From Halomonas sp. DQ26W (GTDB lineage Bacteria; Pseudomonadota; Gammaproteobacteria; Pseudomonadales; Halomonadaceae), in assembly GCF_003339685.1 (NCBI RefSeq), contig NZ_QPKI01000026.1:18227-61458 (forward strand): DNA of 43,232 bases, written 5' to 3'. Shown piece by piece: positions 35,487 to 43,232 of this stretch. Made by a program: the position numbers and the translations under genes. The notes below the pieces were generated by a model. It made no database searches and had not been told where the DNA came from. It saw nothing but the letters and a program-made list of their open reading frames with translations. Each line of letters begins with the position of its first letter. Position 1 is the stretch's first letter.

Positions 35487-36488
35487 TCAGCCAAGCGGCA
35501 GCCGCTCCGGCAGGCGCCAACGCAGGGTGCGCGATACCATCTTCTCGCCTGGGCGATAGTCGCCCCTGGCGGCGGCCAGGGCGGCGGTCAGTGTGGCGGC
35601 AGCGATGCGGTCGTGGTCCTGCACCGCCGAGTTGACCGGCAGCGGCAGGAAGTCGAGTAGCCGGTTGTCGCCGAAGGTCGCCATGCGCAGCGACGGCGGC
35701 AACCCGCCCTCTTCCAGCAGCACATCGAAGACGCCGTCCAGCAGCGTATAGGAGGCGGTGACCAGGGCGTCGGGGAGGCCACGCTCGGCGAGCAGCTCGC
35801 GCATCAGCCGGGCTCCCTCGTCGCGCTCGTAGCGCTCGGCGCAACAGGCAAACACGGCAGCGTCGCTGCCCGATAGCGCCTGCTGGAAACCGGCGCGGCG
35901 CTCGTGCGTAATCGACAGTCCCGGTACCGCGTCCAACCAGGCCACGCTGGCCACGTCACCGCCCAGCACCGAGCGCGTCAGCCGCTCGGCGGCGTCCCGG
36001 TCATTGCTCACCACGCAGGCGAAGCGCTGGGGATCGAAGCCGCGGTCCACGGCGATCACCGGCAGGCCTTCATCCATCAGCTCGGCGTAGAAGGGGTCGT
36101 TCATGGGCAGGCAACTGGCGGTGATCAGCACCTCGCAGCGCTGGGCACGCAATGCCAGTGCCAGGTCGCGTTCGCTCTCCGGCTGGTCTTCGGAGCCTGC
36201 AATCAGCAACTGGTAGCCCTGCTCTCGCGCGCCGCGCTCCAGTCGCTTGGCGAGTCGCGCGTAGCTGACATTCTCCAGGTCGGGAATGATCAAGCCAAGC
36301 GTGCGACTCGAGCCACGGCGTAGTGCCGCCGCCTGGGCATCGACCTGATAGCGATGCTCCCGCACCACGACCATGACCCGGTCGACGGTGTCCTGGCTGA
36401 TGCGCCGCTCCGCGGCCTTGCCGTTGATCACGTAGCTGGCCGTGGTGCGCGAAACACCGGCCAGCCGGGCGATTTCGACGAGAGTCAT
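35487..36488 (-). CDS. cra: LacI-family repressor Cra/FruR
   Basis: The 333-residue repressor begins with the helix-turn-helix MTLVEIARLAGVSRTTASYV, INGKAAERRISQDTVDRVM, the DNA-contact pattern of FruR/Cra. A periplasmic-binding-protein-like effector domain follows (TLGLIIPDLENVSYARLAKR, GLPVIAVDRGFDPQRFACVV). In relatives fructose-1-phosphate releases it from DNA. The ATG at 36488 has GAGG six bases upstream. It is divergent from fruBKA, and two Cra-like boxes lie in the gap. It appears intact although the operon it controls is broken. Confidence 0.92.
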   Translation of the reverse strand: MTLVEIARLAGVSRTTASYVINGKAAERRISQDTVDRVMVVVREHRYQVDAQAAALRRGSSRTLGLIIPDLENVSYARLAKRLERGAREQGYQLLIAGSEDQPESERDLALALRAQRCEVLITASCLPMNDPFYAELMDEGLPVIAVDRGFDPQRFACVVSNDRDAAERLTRSVLGGDVASVAWLDAVPGLSITHERRAGFQQALSGSDAAVFACCAERYERDEGARLMRELLAERGLPDALVTASYTLLDGVFDVLLEEGGLPPSLRMATFGDNRLLDFLPLPVNSAVQDHDRIAAATLTAALAAARGDYRPGEKMVSRTLRWRLPERLPLG

Positions 36489-36563
36489 GAACATCCTCAC
36501 TGTGAGTGCCGAAGGAACCCTACCCCTGCCAAAGTCGTAGAAATAGAACCTTGCCAAACAGTA

Positions 36564-36577
36564 TGAATCGTTCCAGC
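36564..36577. promoter_or_regulatory. Cra/FruR box 1 upstream of fruB
   Basis: TGAATCGTTCCAGC matches 12 of 14 positions of the Cra consensus TGAAACGTTTCAGC. It lies 93 bases before fruB and 76 bases from the cra start, in the divergent gap, where it could control both genes. Confidence 0.7.
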
Positions 36578-36592
36578 ATGAAAATCACCAGG

Positions 36593-36606
36593 TGACACGA
36601 TTCAGC
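36593..36606. promoter_or_regulatory. Cra/FruR box 2 upstream of fruB
   Basis: TGACACGATTCAGC matches 12 of 14 positions of the same consensus. Its start is 29 bases from that of box 1, almost three helical turns, so two dimers could bind on the same face. Confidence 0.65.
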
Positions 36607-36669
36607 CGAGCCTGAAACCACCCATTCGGTGGCAGTCGCGTCGCCGCGAAATCTAACGGGAGGCCATCC

Positions 36670-38546
36670 ATGTTGACCCTCCATCAGGACGATGTACTGC
36701 TCGCCTGCCATGCCGAAAACTGGCGTGGCGCACTGGAGCAGGCCGCCGAGGCGCTGCATCGAGCGGGGCTCACCTCGCCCGGCTACCGTGAGGGATTGTT
36801 CGCCCGCGAGGCCCAGTCCTCTACCTATCTGGACAATGCCATCGCCATCCCCCACGGTACGCCACAAAGCCGCGAACACGTGCAGGCCACCGGCGTCCGG
36901 GTACTGCAATTCCCGGCCGGGGTCGACTGGCACGACGGCCAGCGCGTCCACGTGCTGGTGGCAATCGCCGCAAGCAGCGACGAGCACCTGGACATCCTGC
37001 GCCAGCTCACCCATGTCCTCGACGATGACAGCGTAGCCGAGCGACTCGCCGCGGCAGGCTCGGGTAACGAGATCGCCGCCCTGCTGTCGAAGGCGGTCGT
37101 GGATGCGCGCCTCGACAGCGACACCCTGTGCCTCGGCTTTCCCGCCCGCGATGCCCGTGAGCTGGCCCTGGCCGGTGCCGCCCGCCTGCGCCAGCTCGGC
37201 TGCGTGGGCGACGGCTTCATCGCCGCCATCGCCGAGCACGTTCCACTGCACCTGGGACAGGGTCTATGGCTGGCTTCGAGCGGAAGCAGCGTCGAGGTTC
37301 CCGCACTGGCCCTGGCCACACCCGAGCATCCACTGAAGGAGGCCGGCGAGACGGTCAACGGCCTGTTCTGCCTGGCCGCTCATGGCGAGGCCCACCGCAG
37401 CCTGCTGGAGTGCATCCTGAGGCTGCTCGAGCGCGGTAGTGCGGGCGAGCTGCAGGGCGCCGATGCGGCCACCATACTGGCCCGGCTGGCCGGGGAGTCC
37501 GCCACCGCCCACACTCGGCTCGCGCGGGTACTCAATGCCCATGGGCTGCACGCCCGCCCCGCCAAGCAGTTGATCCAGGTCGCCCGCTCCCAGGCTGTTC
37601 CCATCCGCGTGCGACTGGCCGAGGGCGGCTTCGATGCGGTATCTGCAAGCAGCCTGACCAAGGTGATCAACCTCGGTGCCCGCCGCGGCCAGCAGCTGGC
37701 CTTTTCCGCCGAGGGAGACGGGGCCGTGGCGGCACTCGACGCCGTGTGCCAGGCCGTGGCGGACGGCCTCGGTGAACAGGTTCTGCCGTTCGACGAGAGT
37801 CGCGAGCGCATCACGCCGCAGGCCGATGCCGCGCCCGCCGAACCGCTGCCCGACGACACGCCTCATCCTGGCGTGGCGGCCTCTCCGGGGCTGGCCATCG
37901 CCCCGGTCTTCGTGCTGCAGACGCCTCGCTTCGACTATCCCGAGCGCGCCGCTGACCCGGGGGCACAGACACAGCGACTGGAACGGGCGATCCGCCAGGG
38001 CGCCGTCCAGCTTGAGACGCTGGTGCAGCAGGCGCGCGGGTGCTTACCCTCGATGACGGTACCGAGCTGATTTTCGACGGCGAGCGTGCCAGCGACGTGC
38101 AACTCGGGATCATGATCGAAGTCCCCTCGGCCGCCCTGCTCGCGCCGGCACTGGCCGCCGAGGTCGACTTCTTCTCGGTGGGCACCAACAACCTGACCCA
38201 GTACACCCTGGCCATCGACCGCGACCACCCGGAACTCTCCGCCCAGGCCGACGGCCTGCATCCGGCGGTATTGCGCCTGATCGAGATGACCGTCACCGCA
38301 GCCCACGCTCACGGCAAGTGGGTCGGGGTGTGCGGCGAACTGGCCAGCGACCCCATGGCGGTACCGGTACTGGTGGGCCTGGGCGTCGACGAGCTCTCGG
38401 TGAGTGCTCGCCAAGTGCCACTGGTCAAGGCGCGGCTACGTGAATTCGACCTCGAAGAGGCCCGCGCCCAGGCCGGCCTCGCCCTGGCCCAGGCCCAGGC
38501 CCAGGCCAATAGTGCGGCTGTCCGCGATGCCCTGGAGGTTCGCTGA
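36670..38546 (+). pseudogene. fruB: FruB phosphotransferase (IIA-HPr-EI), enzyme I largely deleted
   Basis: The IIA domain is intact (active His in DNAIAIPHGTPQ), as is an HPr domain (active His in LNAHGLHARPAKQLIQVARS and QAVPIRVRL). Enzyme I starts normally (HPGVAASPGLAIAPVFVLQT) but after VQLETLVQQARG the frame shifts at about 38040. The remaining pieces are VLTLDDGTELIFDGERA (swivel-domain edge), joined directly to the C-terminus QLGIMIEVPSAALLAPALA, DFFSVGTNNLTQYTLAIDRD. About 330 residues are missing, including the phosphorylated His domain, so phosphate cannot enter from PEP. GGGAGG precedes the start. The first 466 residues could still be made as IIA-HPr. Confidence 0.9.
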
Positions 38547-39520
38547 TGGCTCGCATCCTCACGCTGACGCTGAACCCGGCCCTGGATCTGTCCATCGGCA
38601 TGGATCGGCTGGTACCCGGCGAGGTCAATCGCACTCGCGAGACGCACCTGACGGCAGCCGGGAAGGGGGTCAACGTCGCCAGGGTCCTCGTTGGCCTCGG
38701 CCACGACGTGACGGTTTCCGGCTTCCTGGGCCGCGACAACGATGGCCCCTTCCTGCGCGCCTTCGAGGCGATGGGAGTGATTGACGCCTTCCTACGCGTG
38801 CCCGGCGAAACACGCATCAACGCCAAGCTCGCCGAGGCCGATGGTCGGGTCACCGACATCAACGGTCCGGGCGCCACCATCGACGCCGACGCCTGGCAGC
38901 ATCTGCTTGCGTGGCTCGACGAACTCATCACCGATCCGTCGCGCCGCCCTGCCGCGGCTGTGATTGCCGGCAGCCTGCCACCCGGGGTCGCGCCCGCCGA
39001 CCTCGCCGAGCTGATCATCCGGCTCCGCCGGGCCGGCCTGCCAGTATGGGCCGACACCAGCGGCGAGGCATTGATCGATGCCATCGCCGCCCGTCCCACG
39101 GCGGTGAAACCCAACGAACAGGAGCTGGCCGCCTGGGCCGGGGGCGCCCTGGACACCGCCGAGTCACGGTTGCGCGGGGCGCTACGGCTCTATGCCAGCG
39201 GGATCGAGGAAGCGGTGGTGTCCTCCGGTGCCGCCGGCGTGCTGTGGATCAGCCAGCGGGGCGCCTGGCAGGCCACCCCGCCCCACCTGACCGTCGCCAG
39301 CACCGTGGGTGCCGGCGACACCCTGCTCGCCGCCCTGCTGCACTGGGTGATTTCCGGTCACTCGCCGGAGCAGACACTGCGCCTGGCCACGGCACTCTCC
39401 GCCGAATCCGTTCGCCATGTCGGCGTGGGCGATCCGCACGCCGGCGACCTACCGCAGCTTCAACAACAAACCCGCGTGCGTCGCCTCAACGACGTAGACG
39501 CTGGGGGAGCCCTCGCATGA
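38546..39520 (+). CDS. fruK: 1-phosphofructokinase
   Basis: The 324-residue PfkB-family kinase makes fructose-1,6-bisphosphate from fructose-1-phosphate. Marks are LTLNPALDLSIGMDRLVPGE, ETHLTAAGKGVNVARVLVGL, NGPGATIDADAWQHLLAWLD and the catalytic VASTVGAGDTLLAALLHWVI. Its ATG overlaps the fruB stop as TGATG and its end overlaps fruA as ATGA. The gene is intact, although the transporter that should supply its substrate is broken on both sides. Confidence 0.95.
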   Translation: MARILTLTLNPALDLSIGMDRLVPGEVNRTRETHLTAAGKGVNVARVLVGLGHDVTVSGFLGRDNDGPFLRAFEAMGVIDAFLRVPGETRINAKLAEADGRVTDINGPGATIDADAWQHLLAWLDELITDPSRRPAAAVIAGSLPPGVAPADLAELIIRLRRAGLPVWADTSGEALIDAIAARPTAVKPNEQELAAWAGGALDTAESRLRGALRLYASGIEEAVVSSGAAGVLWISQRGAWQATPPHLTVASTVGAGDTLLAALLHWVISGHSPEQTLRLATALSAESVRHVGVGDPHAGDLPQLQQQTRVRRLNDVDAGGALA

Positions 39521-40913
39521 ACGTCATTATCATCACCGCCTGCCCCAGCGGCATGGCCATCTCATTCCTTGCTGCCCGCCGCCTCGAACAGGCCGCCCAA
39601 CGCCTCGGTTGGCAAGCGAACGTCGAGATGCACAGTGAACTCGAGGCCCTCGAGCCCGTGTCGGCACAGGCCATCACCGAGGCCGACCTGATCGTGGTTG
39701 CCGCCGACCCTGTCCCCGCACCGCAGCGCTTCGGCGGCAAGCGCCTGTTTCAAGCACCTATCAATGAGGCGCTGCCAGACCCGCAAGCCTTTCTCGAACG
39801 CGCCAACCGTGAGGCAGGCGAGTACGTGCCCCCCAACGAAGCCGCGGCAACGAACCCGGCGCCGGCGGCCGGCGGATCGTCGCCGTAACCGCCTGCCCCA
39901 CCGGCGTGGCGCATACATTCATGGCCGCAGAAGCCTTGAGCGAGGCCGGCAAGTCCCTGGGCCACGCGATCCGCGTCGAGACCCAAGGGTCCGTCGGCGC
40001 CCAGAGCAAGCTCACCGACGAGGAGATCGCCGAGGCCGACCTGTTGATCCTGGCCTGCGACATCGAGGTGGACCCCACCCGCTTCGCCGGCAAGCGCATC
40101 TATCGCACCTCCACCGGCAACGCCCTGAAGAAGTCGCGGCCAACCATCGAGATGGCACTGACGGATGCCGCGGTGGAGGAAGCCGGTAGCACTCGTGCCG
40201 GCGGATCCGATACCAAGAAAAGCCTCACGGAGGTAGCTGTCTACAAGCACTTGCTGACCGGCGTCTCCTTCATGCTGCCCATGGTGGTGGCCGGCGGCCT
40301 ACTGATCGCGCTCTCCTTCGTATTCGGCATCGAGGCCTTTCAGGAGGAGGGAACGCTGGCTGCGGCGCTGATGCAGATCGGCGGCGGTACCGCCTTTGCC
40401 CTGATGATCCCGGTACTGGCCGGCTATATCGCCTACTCCATCGCCGACCGCTCCGGCATCGCCCCGGGCATGATCGGCGGCATGCTGGCGGCCAATATCG
40501 AGGCCGGCTTCATCGGCGGGATCCTGGCCGGCTTCCTGGCCGGCTATGTGGCGTTGCCGGTGGCACGACACGTCAAGCTGCCGTCCAGCGTCGAATCGCT
40601 CAAGCCGATCCTGATCATCCCCCTGGTGGCGAGCCTGGTCACTGGTCTGACCATGATCTACGTCATCGGCGAGCCGGTGGCGGTGATTCTCGCCTGTATC
40701 GCCGGCGGCGCGCTCACCGGCGCCCTCTCCATGCTGGTCGGTGCACAGCTGATGGCACCCCATGGCGGCATTTTCGTACTGATGATCCCCAACGCCATCA
40801 CCCCGGTGCTGCTCTATATCGCGGCCATCGTCGTCGGCTCACTGGTCACCGGACTGGGCTATGCCGCAATCAAGCACGGCGCCGCCCCGGTGGCCGTCGC
40901 CGCCAATGCCTGA
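39517..40913 (+). pseudogene. fruA: Fructose PTS transporter IIBC, frameshifted and internally deleted
   Basis: The first IIB-like domain reads MNVIIITACPSGMAISFLAA to about residue 120. The frame is then lost near 39875-39888 (TAA after GGSSP), while the next domain continues one base off: RIVAVTACPTGVAHTFMAAE, with the phosphorylated Cys. The IIC domain starts normally (YKHLLTGVSFMLPMVVAGGL, IGGMLAANIEAGFIGGILAG). It jumps from MIYVIGEPVAVILA to IAGGALTGALSMLVGAQLMA, PHGGIFVLMIPNA, losing about 100 residues, including the 'GGPxNKAA' and 'ITEGAIPF' sugar-binding blocks. Two independent lesions make it nonfunctional. Confidence 0.9.
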
Positions 40914-40933
40914 CAGGCCCCGCTGCCTTGAGG

Positions 40934-40959
40934 AAAAAAGCCCGGCTGAAAAGCCGGGC
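40934..40959 (-). terminator. Intrinsic terminator for leftward genes (possibly bidirectional)
   Basis: GCCCGGC and GCCGGGC pair around a six-base loop. On the leftward transcript the stem is followed by TTTTTT, a strong rho-independent terminator for the gene at 40965. It is also 27 bases past the fruA end. Confidence 0.85.
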
Positions 40960-40964
40960 GAGAA

Positions 40965-41180
40965 TCAGGCAGCAAGCGCTGCATAGGCGCCAGCATGATG
41001 GATCAGTAGCCAAAGCGCGGTGGGAAGTTGGAGAGTGGTGTAGTGCCCGGTCTGGTCCTGCACCTCGCCTAACTGCATGGGCTGCTTGGTAGCCCGGCGC
41101 TTGGGCGATAGCACGATCAGCTCGTCGGCCAAGCCAAGCCGCTGGGATAGATCGGCGAAGTAGGTCTTGATGCTCTGCAT
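40965..41180 (-). pseudogene. Truncated copy of a DUF6708-type gene
   Basis: The first 45 residues (MQSIKTYFADLSQRLGLADE, LIVLSPKRRATKQPMQLGEV, QDQTG) are almost identical to the start of the gene at 42419. The sequence then diverges (TLQLPTALWLLIHHAGAYAA). Total length is 71 residues, against about 250 for the family, with no membrane segment matching it. It is a duplicate whose 3' part was replaced. A strong leftward terminator follows six bases after the stop. Confidence 0.65.
41045..41180 (-). repeat. Direct repeat of the 42284-42419 segment (about 136 bp)
   Basis: The 136 bases here and those at 42284-42419 differ at only a few positions. They cover the first 45 codons of the DUF6708-type gene plus identical spacing to the upstream stop codon. 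Two copies in the same direction 1.24 kb apart could support recombination. Confidence 0.9.
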
Positions 41181-41183
41181 GGG

Positions 41184-41400
41184 CTAGTGTGTGGTAGGAG
41201 AAGGGGCAGCAACACTCACCTCCGCATCCTTGTGCAGCCCCTCCGCCACTTCCAGGTCATAGAGCCGTGTAGTGGGGCCGTCGGGGCGGCAGCGCTCCTT
41301 GATCAGAGAATGCCACTGGTTGCTGGCCGCGCGCTGGCGGGCATATTTGACTGTGATGTCACGAATAAACAAGCACGGGTAAAAAGGTTCTACGCAGACT
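41184..41400 (-). other. Possible C-terminal remnant of the gene upstream of the DUF6708 copy
   Basis: A leftward frame ends FIRDITVKYARQRAASNQWH, SLIKERCRPDGPTTRLYDLE, VAEGLHKDAEVS and stops at 41184, three bases before the start at 41180. The gene at 42423 stops three bases before its DUF6708 partner in the same way, so this may be the tail of an equivalent gene. No family is recognised. From 41401 to 41671 I see no supported gene, only short unrelated frames. Confidence 0.3.
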
Positions 41401-41671
41401 GGCGTGAAGGGGCCGCAGGCCTCCCGGCGGGGTTGCCAGTGCCAGCGACCATCGCCAACGCCGTGGCCTCCGCCAAGGCGCCTCTCGGCGCCAGTCGCGA
41501 TGCAGAGTCGGGGCGCCGAACCGAGCGCTCCAACAAGGAGCGCCTGCGTCGCTATCGCCGAGGCGTCCTTCCACAATGCAGTCTGTGCAGAGCAGGTTCA
41601 CGCCAAAGTGTGAAGAACCAAAAAAAAGCAGCGCCAAGCATGCGCACCCTTGCACGTGACGGAGTAAAGAT

Positions 41672-42419
41672 ACCGCCCTGAACTAGCTTACGGTAGTGCT
41701 CAAGATCCAATGTGGCCTTCTTTTGCCGCCTCCGATAGCCCTCCAGCACTTCCTCTCGGTTGGAGCCAGCTAGTGGTTGACCATCTTCATCGAACCAGGG
41801 CCCTTTCTCCATAATAGCAGCGCAGATACTCCCACAGCATACCCTGTGTTTCAGCGGTACGCCCTATAGGCATGTTCAGCTGCAGTGCGATTATCTCTTT
41901 AGGGTTTTCATAGCGCTGTAGCAACAGCTGTAACGGAGTTTCCGTCATGGTGCCGGTGTACTGGGTTACCGTACGGCTCTCTTGCATCCAGGCCACCGCC
42001 TCGTCCCAAGGTACGTGGTAGAGCTTGTCCTTGTCCTGAAAATAGACCTCTCGGGTACGGCGGTTAAAGCGAACAGGGGAAGAGGATGGCCAAAAAACTT
42101 CCAGCAAGAAAACCGTTAACGTAATACCAAGGGCACCACCAATAACTGATAAGTAATTGATCAACTCGCCTTCCAGGCGCAATGCTGGCGCCATCAATAT
42201 GGCACTGTAAATCGTAAGAAGCCCCCATATACCAGTAAAGATTCCCTTGCCTTCTTCGGCGCCACTGGAAAGATCCAAATAGTGCTCGGCCTGGTCCTGC
42301 ACCTCGCCTAACTGCATGGGCTGCTTGGCGGCCCGGCGCTTGGGCGATAGCACGATCAGCTCGTCGGCCAAGCCGAGCCGCTGGGATAGATCGGCGAAGT
42401 AGGTCTGGATGCTCTGCAT
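41672..42419 (-). pseudogene. DUF6708-type membrane protein, frameshifted
   Basis: The protein starts MQSIQTYFADLSQRLGLADE and has two membrane segments (GIWGLLTIYSAILMAPALRL, YLSVIGGALGITLTVFLLEV). Then comes the conserved block VRFNRRTREVYFQDKDKLYH, VPWDEAVAWMQESRTVTQYT, PIGRTAETQGMLWEYLRCY. At about 41812 the frame runs into GERALVR and a stop. One base off it continues MEKGPWFDEDGQPLAGSNRE, EVLEGYRRR, which is the family's C-terminal part. A one-base change therefore splits it. DUF6708 proteins often lie next to T6SS effector genes. An immunity or adaptor role is only suggested by context. Confidence 0.65.
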
Positions 42420-42422
42420 GGT

Positions 42423-43111
42423 CTACCTGATCTCGATTTCGATGGGCGACAGGGTCAGGTCCGGAAACGGGCGATAGTGAAGTGTGCCAGAGATCGAACG
42501 CAGGTTCTCCCCTTCGTGACTGGTGTGGAAGACCCGACGATATACAGGGCGATCATGTCGGTGGCGGCCACCGATATCCAATTCAAAATCCTTTTCGGTC
42601 CAGACGTTCTGCTGCCGTACATTGCCCCATAACCCTGCCCGCCACACTTCGGTCGCATCCAGGGTAAACATGCCAGGGAATCGCTCGGCAGCAGGAAATT
42701 CCACGTAGAGCCAAACAGCGGTATAGCGTGTATTGAGGCGGTGGTTCCATGTGTCCTTGCGTTCCAACCTCATCCGCGGTTGATAGAGCAGGCAGTATAG
42801 CTCATCCAGCTCCTGCTCCAGGTCGCCGGCCCAGGCGGCAGGCCGGGTACCGAAGCGGGTATTACGCAGCCACTGCTCCAGCGGATTCTCACGGGTGTAG
42901 TAGAGGCTCACCGCTCCGGCAACAATCAAGAGTGTAAGCCCCAGCATTAGACCCGGCTTGCCCGCTCGCGAAGCCGTACCTGCGGCTTGAACAAGCTGCC
43001 CGGTCCTCAGCGCCGCCTGAGCACGGCGATATTGAATAAAAGCCTGGGCAGCCAACGCCGTCTGACCGGCGCTGGCGGCACTCATCCCGCTCAATATAGC
43101 AGTGGAGTCAA
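42423..43111 (-). pseudogene. C-terminal fragment of a large protein, probably T6SS-associated (VasX/BTH_I2691-like)
   Basis: The leftward open frame encodes about 223 residues from an internal Met and extends a few codons further (VDSTAILSG) to where an insertion appears to begin. It has an Ala/Gln-rich helix (SAGQTALAAQAFIQYRRAQA), one membrane segment (LMLGLTLLIVAGAVSLYY), and a tail WLYVEFPAAERFPGMFTLDA, TEVWRAGLWGNVRQQNVWTE. It ends PDLTLSPIEIEIR. The tail resembles C-termini of large VasX-like T6SS proteins seen in Halomonas and Pseudomonas. No ribosome site precedes the first Met, supporting a truncated gene. It is followed after three bases by the DUF6708-type gene. Confidence 0.45.
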
Positions 43112-43232
43112 CCCTGGATATTCATGAGGGAGTGCTGAAAACGAAGATAGCGAATGGTAAACTCAATAGAATCAGTCAGTTCCGGCAAGAACACGATTCC
43201 AAGAGGCCATTCGCTATGGGTGAAATCGTAGC
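43112..43232 (+). mobile_element. Left end of a probable insertion sequence, with start of a rightward ORF
   Basis: The open frame of the truncated protein meets a stop near 43122 and the sequence changes character (lower G+C) from CCCTGGATATTCATGAGG onward. A rightward ORF begins at ATG 43216 (MGEIVA...) with AAGAGG nine bases upstream and leaves the window. ATAGCGAATGG (43147-43157) is repeated inverted at 43207-43217 over the start codon. This layout fits an insertion-sequence left end with its transposase start. The family and the exact boundary are not determined. Confidence 0.4.

Noticed and set aside
39860..39895. Programmed frameshift in fruA
   Set aside because: No slippery heptamer or stimulatory structure was evident, the IIC domain has a separate large deletion, and other nearby genes are also broken, so ordinary decay is simpler.
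41401..41671. Short cysteine-containing leftward frames (for example ALLFFGSSHFGVNLLCTDC)
   Set aside because: No start signal, no family resemblance, and overlapping frames in both directions; likely decayed or foreign sequence.

Overview
The window looks like a chromosome segment of a gammaproteobacterium of the Halomonas/Chromohalobacter type. This is inferred from the high G+C content, the gene order ftsB-ispD-ispF-truD-surE-pcm-DUF368-nlpD-rpoS, and the style of several proteins (short LOV protein, PA3496-like small protein, FruB-type phosphotransferase, DUF6708 cassette). No rRNA, tRNA or CRISPR array was seen.

Layout. (1) 1-3.7 kb is a sulfur-detoxification cluster. It holds the start of an ArsR-family repressor (BigR/SqrR-like), a broken SulP sulfate permease, a TIGR01244 sulfur transferase/phosphatase-like protein, an ETHE1/Blh-type metallo-hydrolase, a DUF2892 membrane protein and an exported DsrE-like protein. 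Three A+T-rich or repeated palindromic stretches sit at the promoters and may be common operators. A metallo-beta-lactamase exonuclease remnant follows. (2) 3.7-18.7 kb is mostly housekeeping: glyA, a 140-bp MITE-like element, an exported unknown protein, a YbbAP-type ABC exporter divergent from tesA with overlapping start codons, a DMT permease with a SelT/W/H-like protein, a short LOV blue-light receptor, a PA3496-like protein, ettA, a DUF2254 protein, a decayed DUF1328 gene, lpxL and alr. (3) 18.8-28.9 kb holds tolC, rpoS and the compact leftward rpoS-to-ftsB block, then a DUF482-type acyltransferase. (4) 29-41 kb is a sugar island. It has an aldehyde dehydrogenase lacking its catalytic cysteine, then edd, glk (deleted), a hexose-6-phosphate mutarotase with a repeat-filled insertion, an aldo/keto reductase (deleted, with a 26-bp perfect inverted repeat at the junction), a fructokinase-type gene, a cra/fruR repressor, and fruB (deleted)-fruK-fruA (frameshifted and deleted). 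(5) 41-43.2 kb is a decayed cassette that looks like a type VI secretion effector/partner set, with a duplicated DUF6708 5' end, apparently interrupted by an insertion sequence at the right edge.

How it fits together. The sugar island should once have taken fructose in as fructose-1-phosphate (FruAB, FruK) and glucose as glucose-6-phosphate (Glk) into the Entner-Doudoroff route (Edd). As read, both phosphorylating entry steps are broken, while the downstream enzymes (Edd, FruK, fructokinase, mutarotase) and plausible HexR and Cra operators remain. The concentration of internal deletions between 32.3 and 43.2 kb is the most unusual property of the window. The clearest single structures are the palindrome at 34153-34218 and the cysteine-less aldehyde dehydrogenase.
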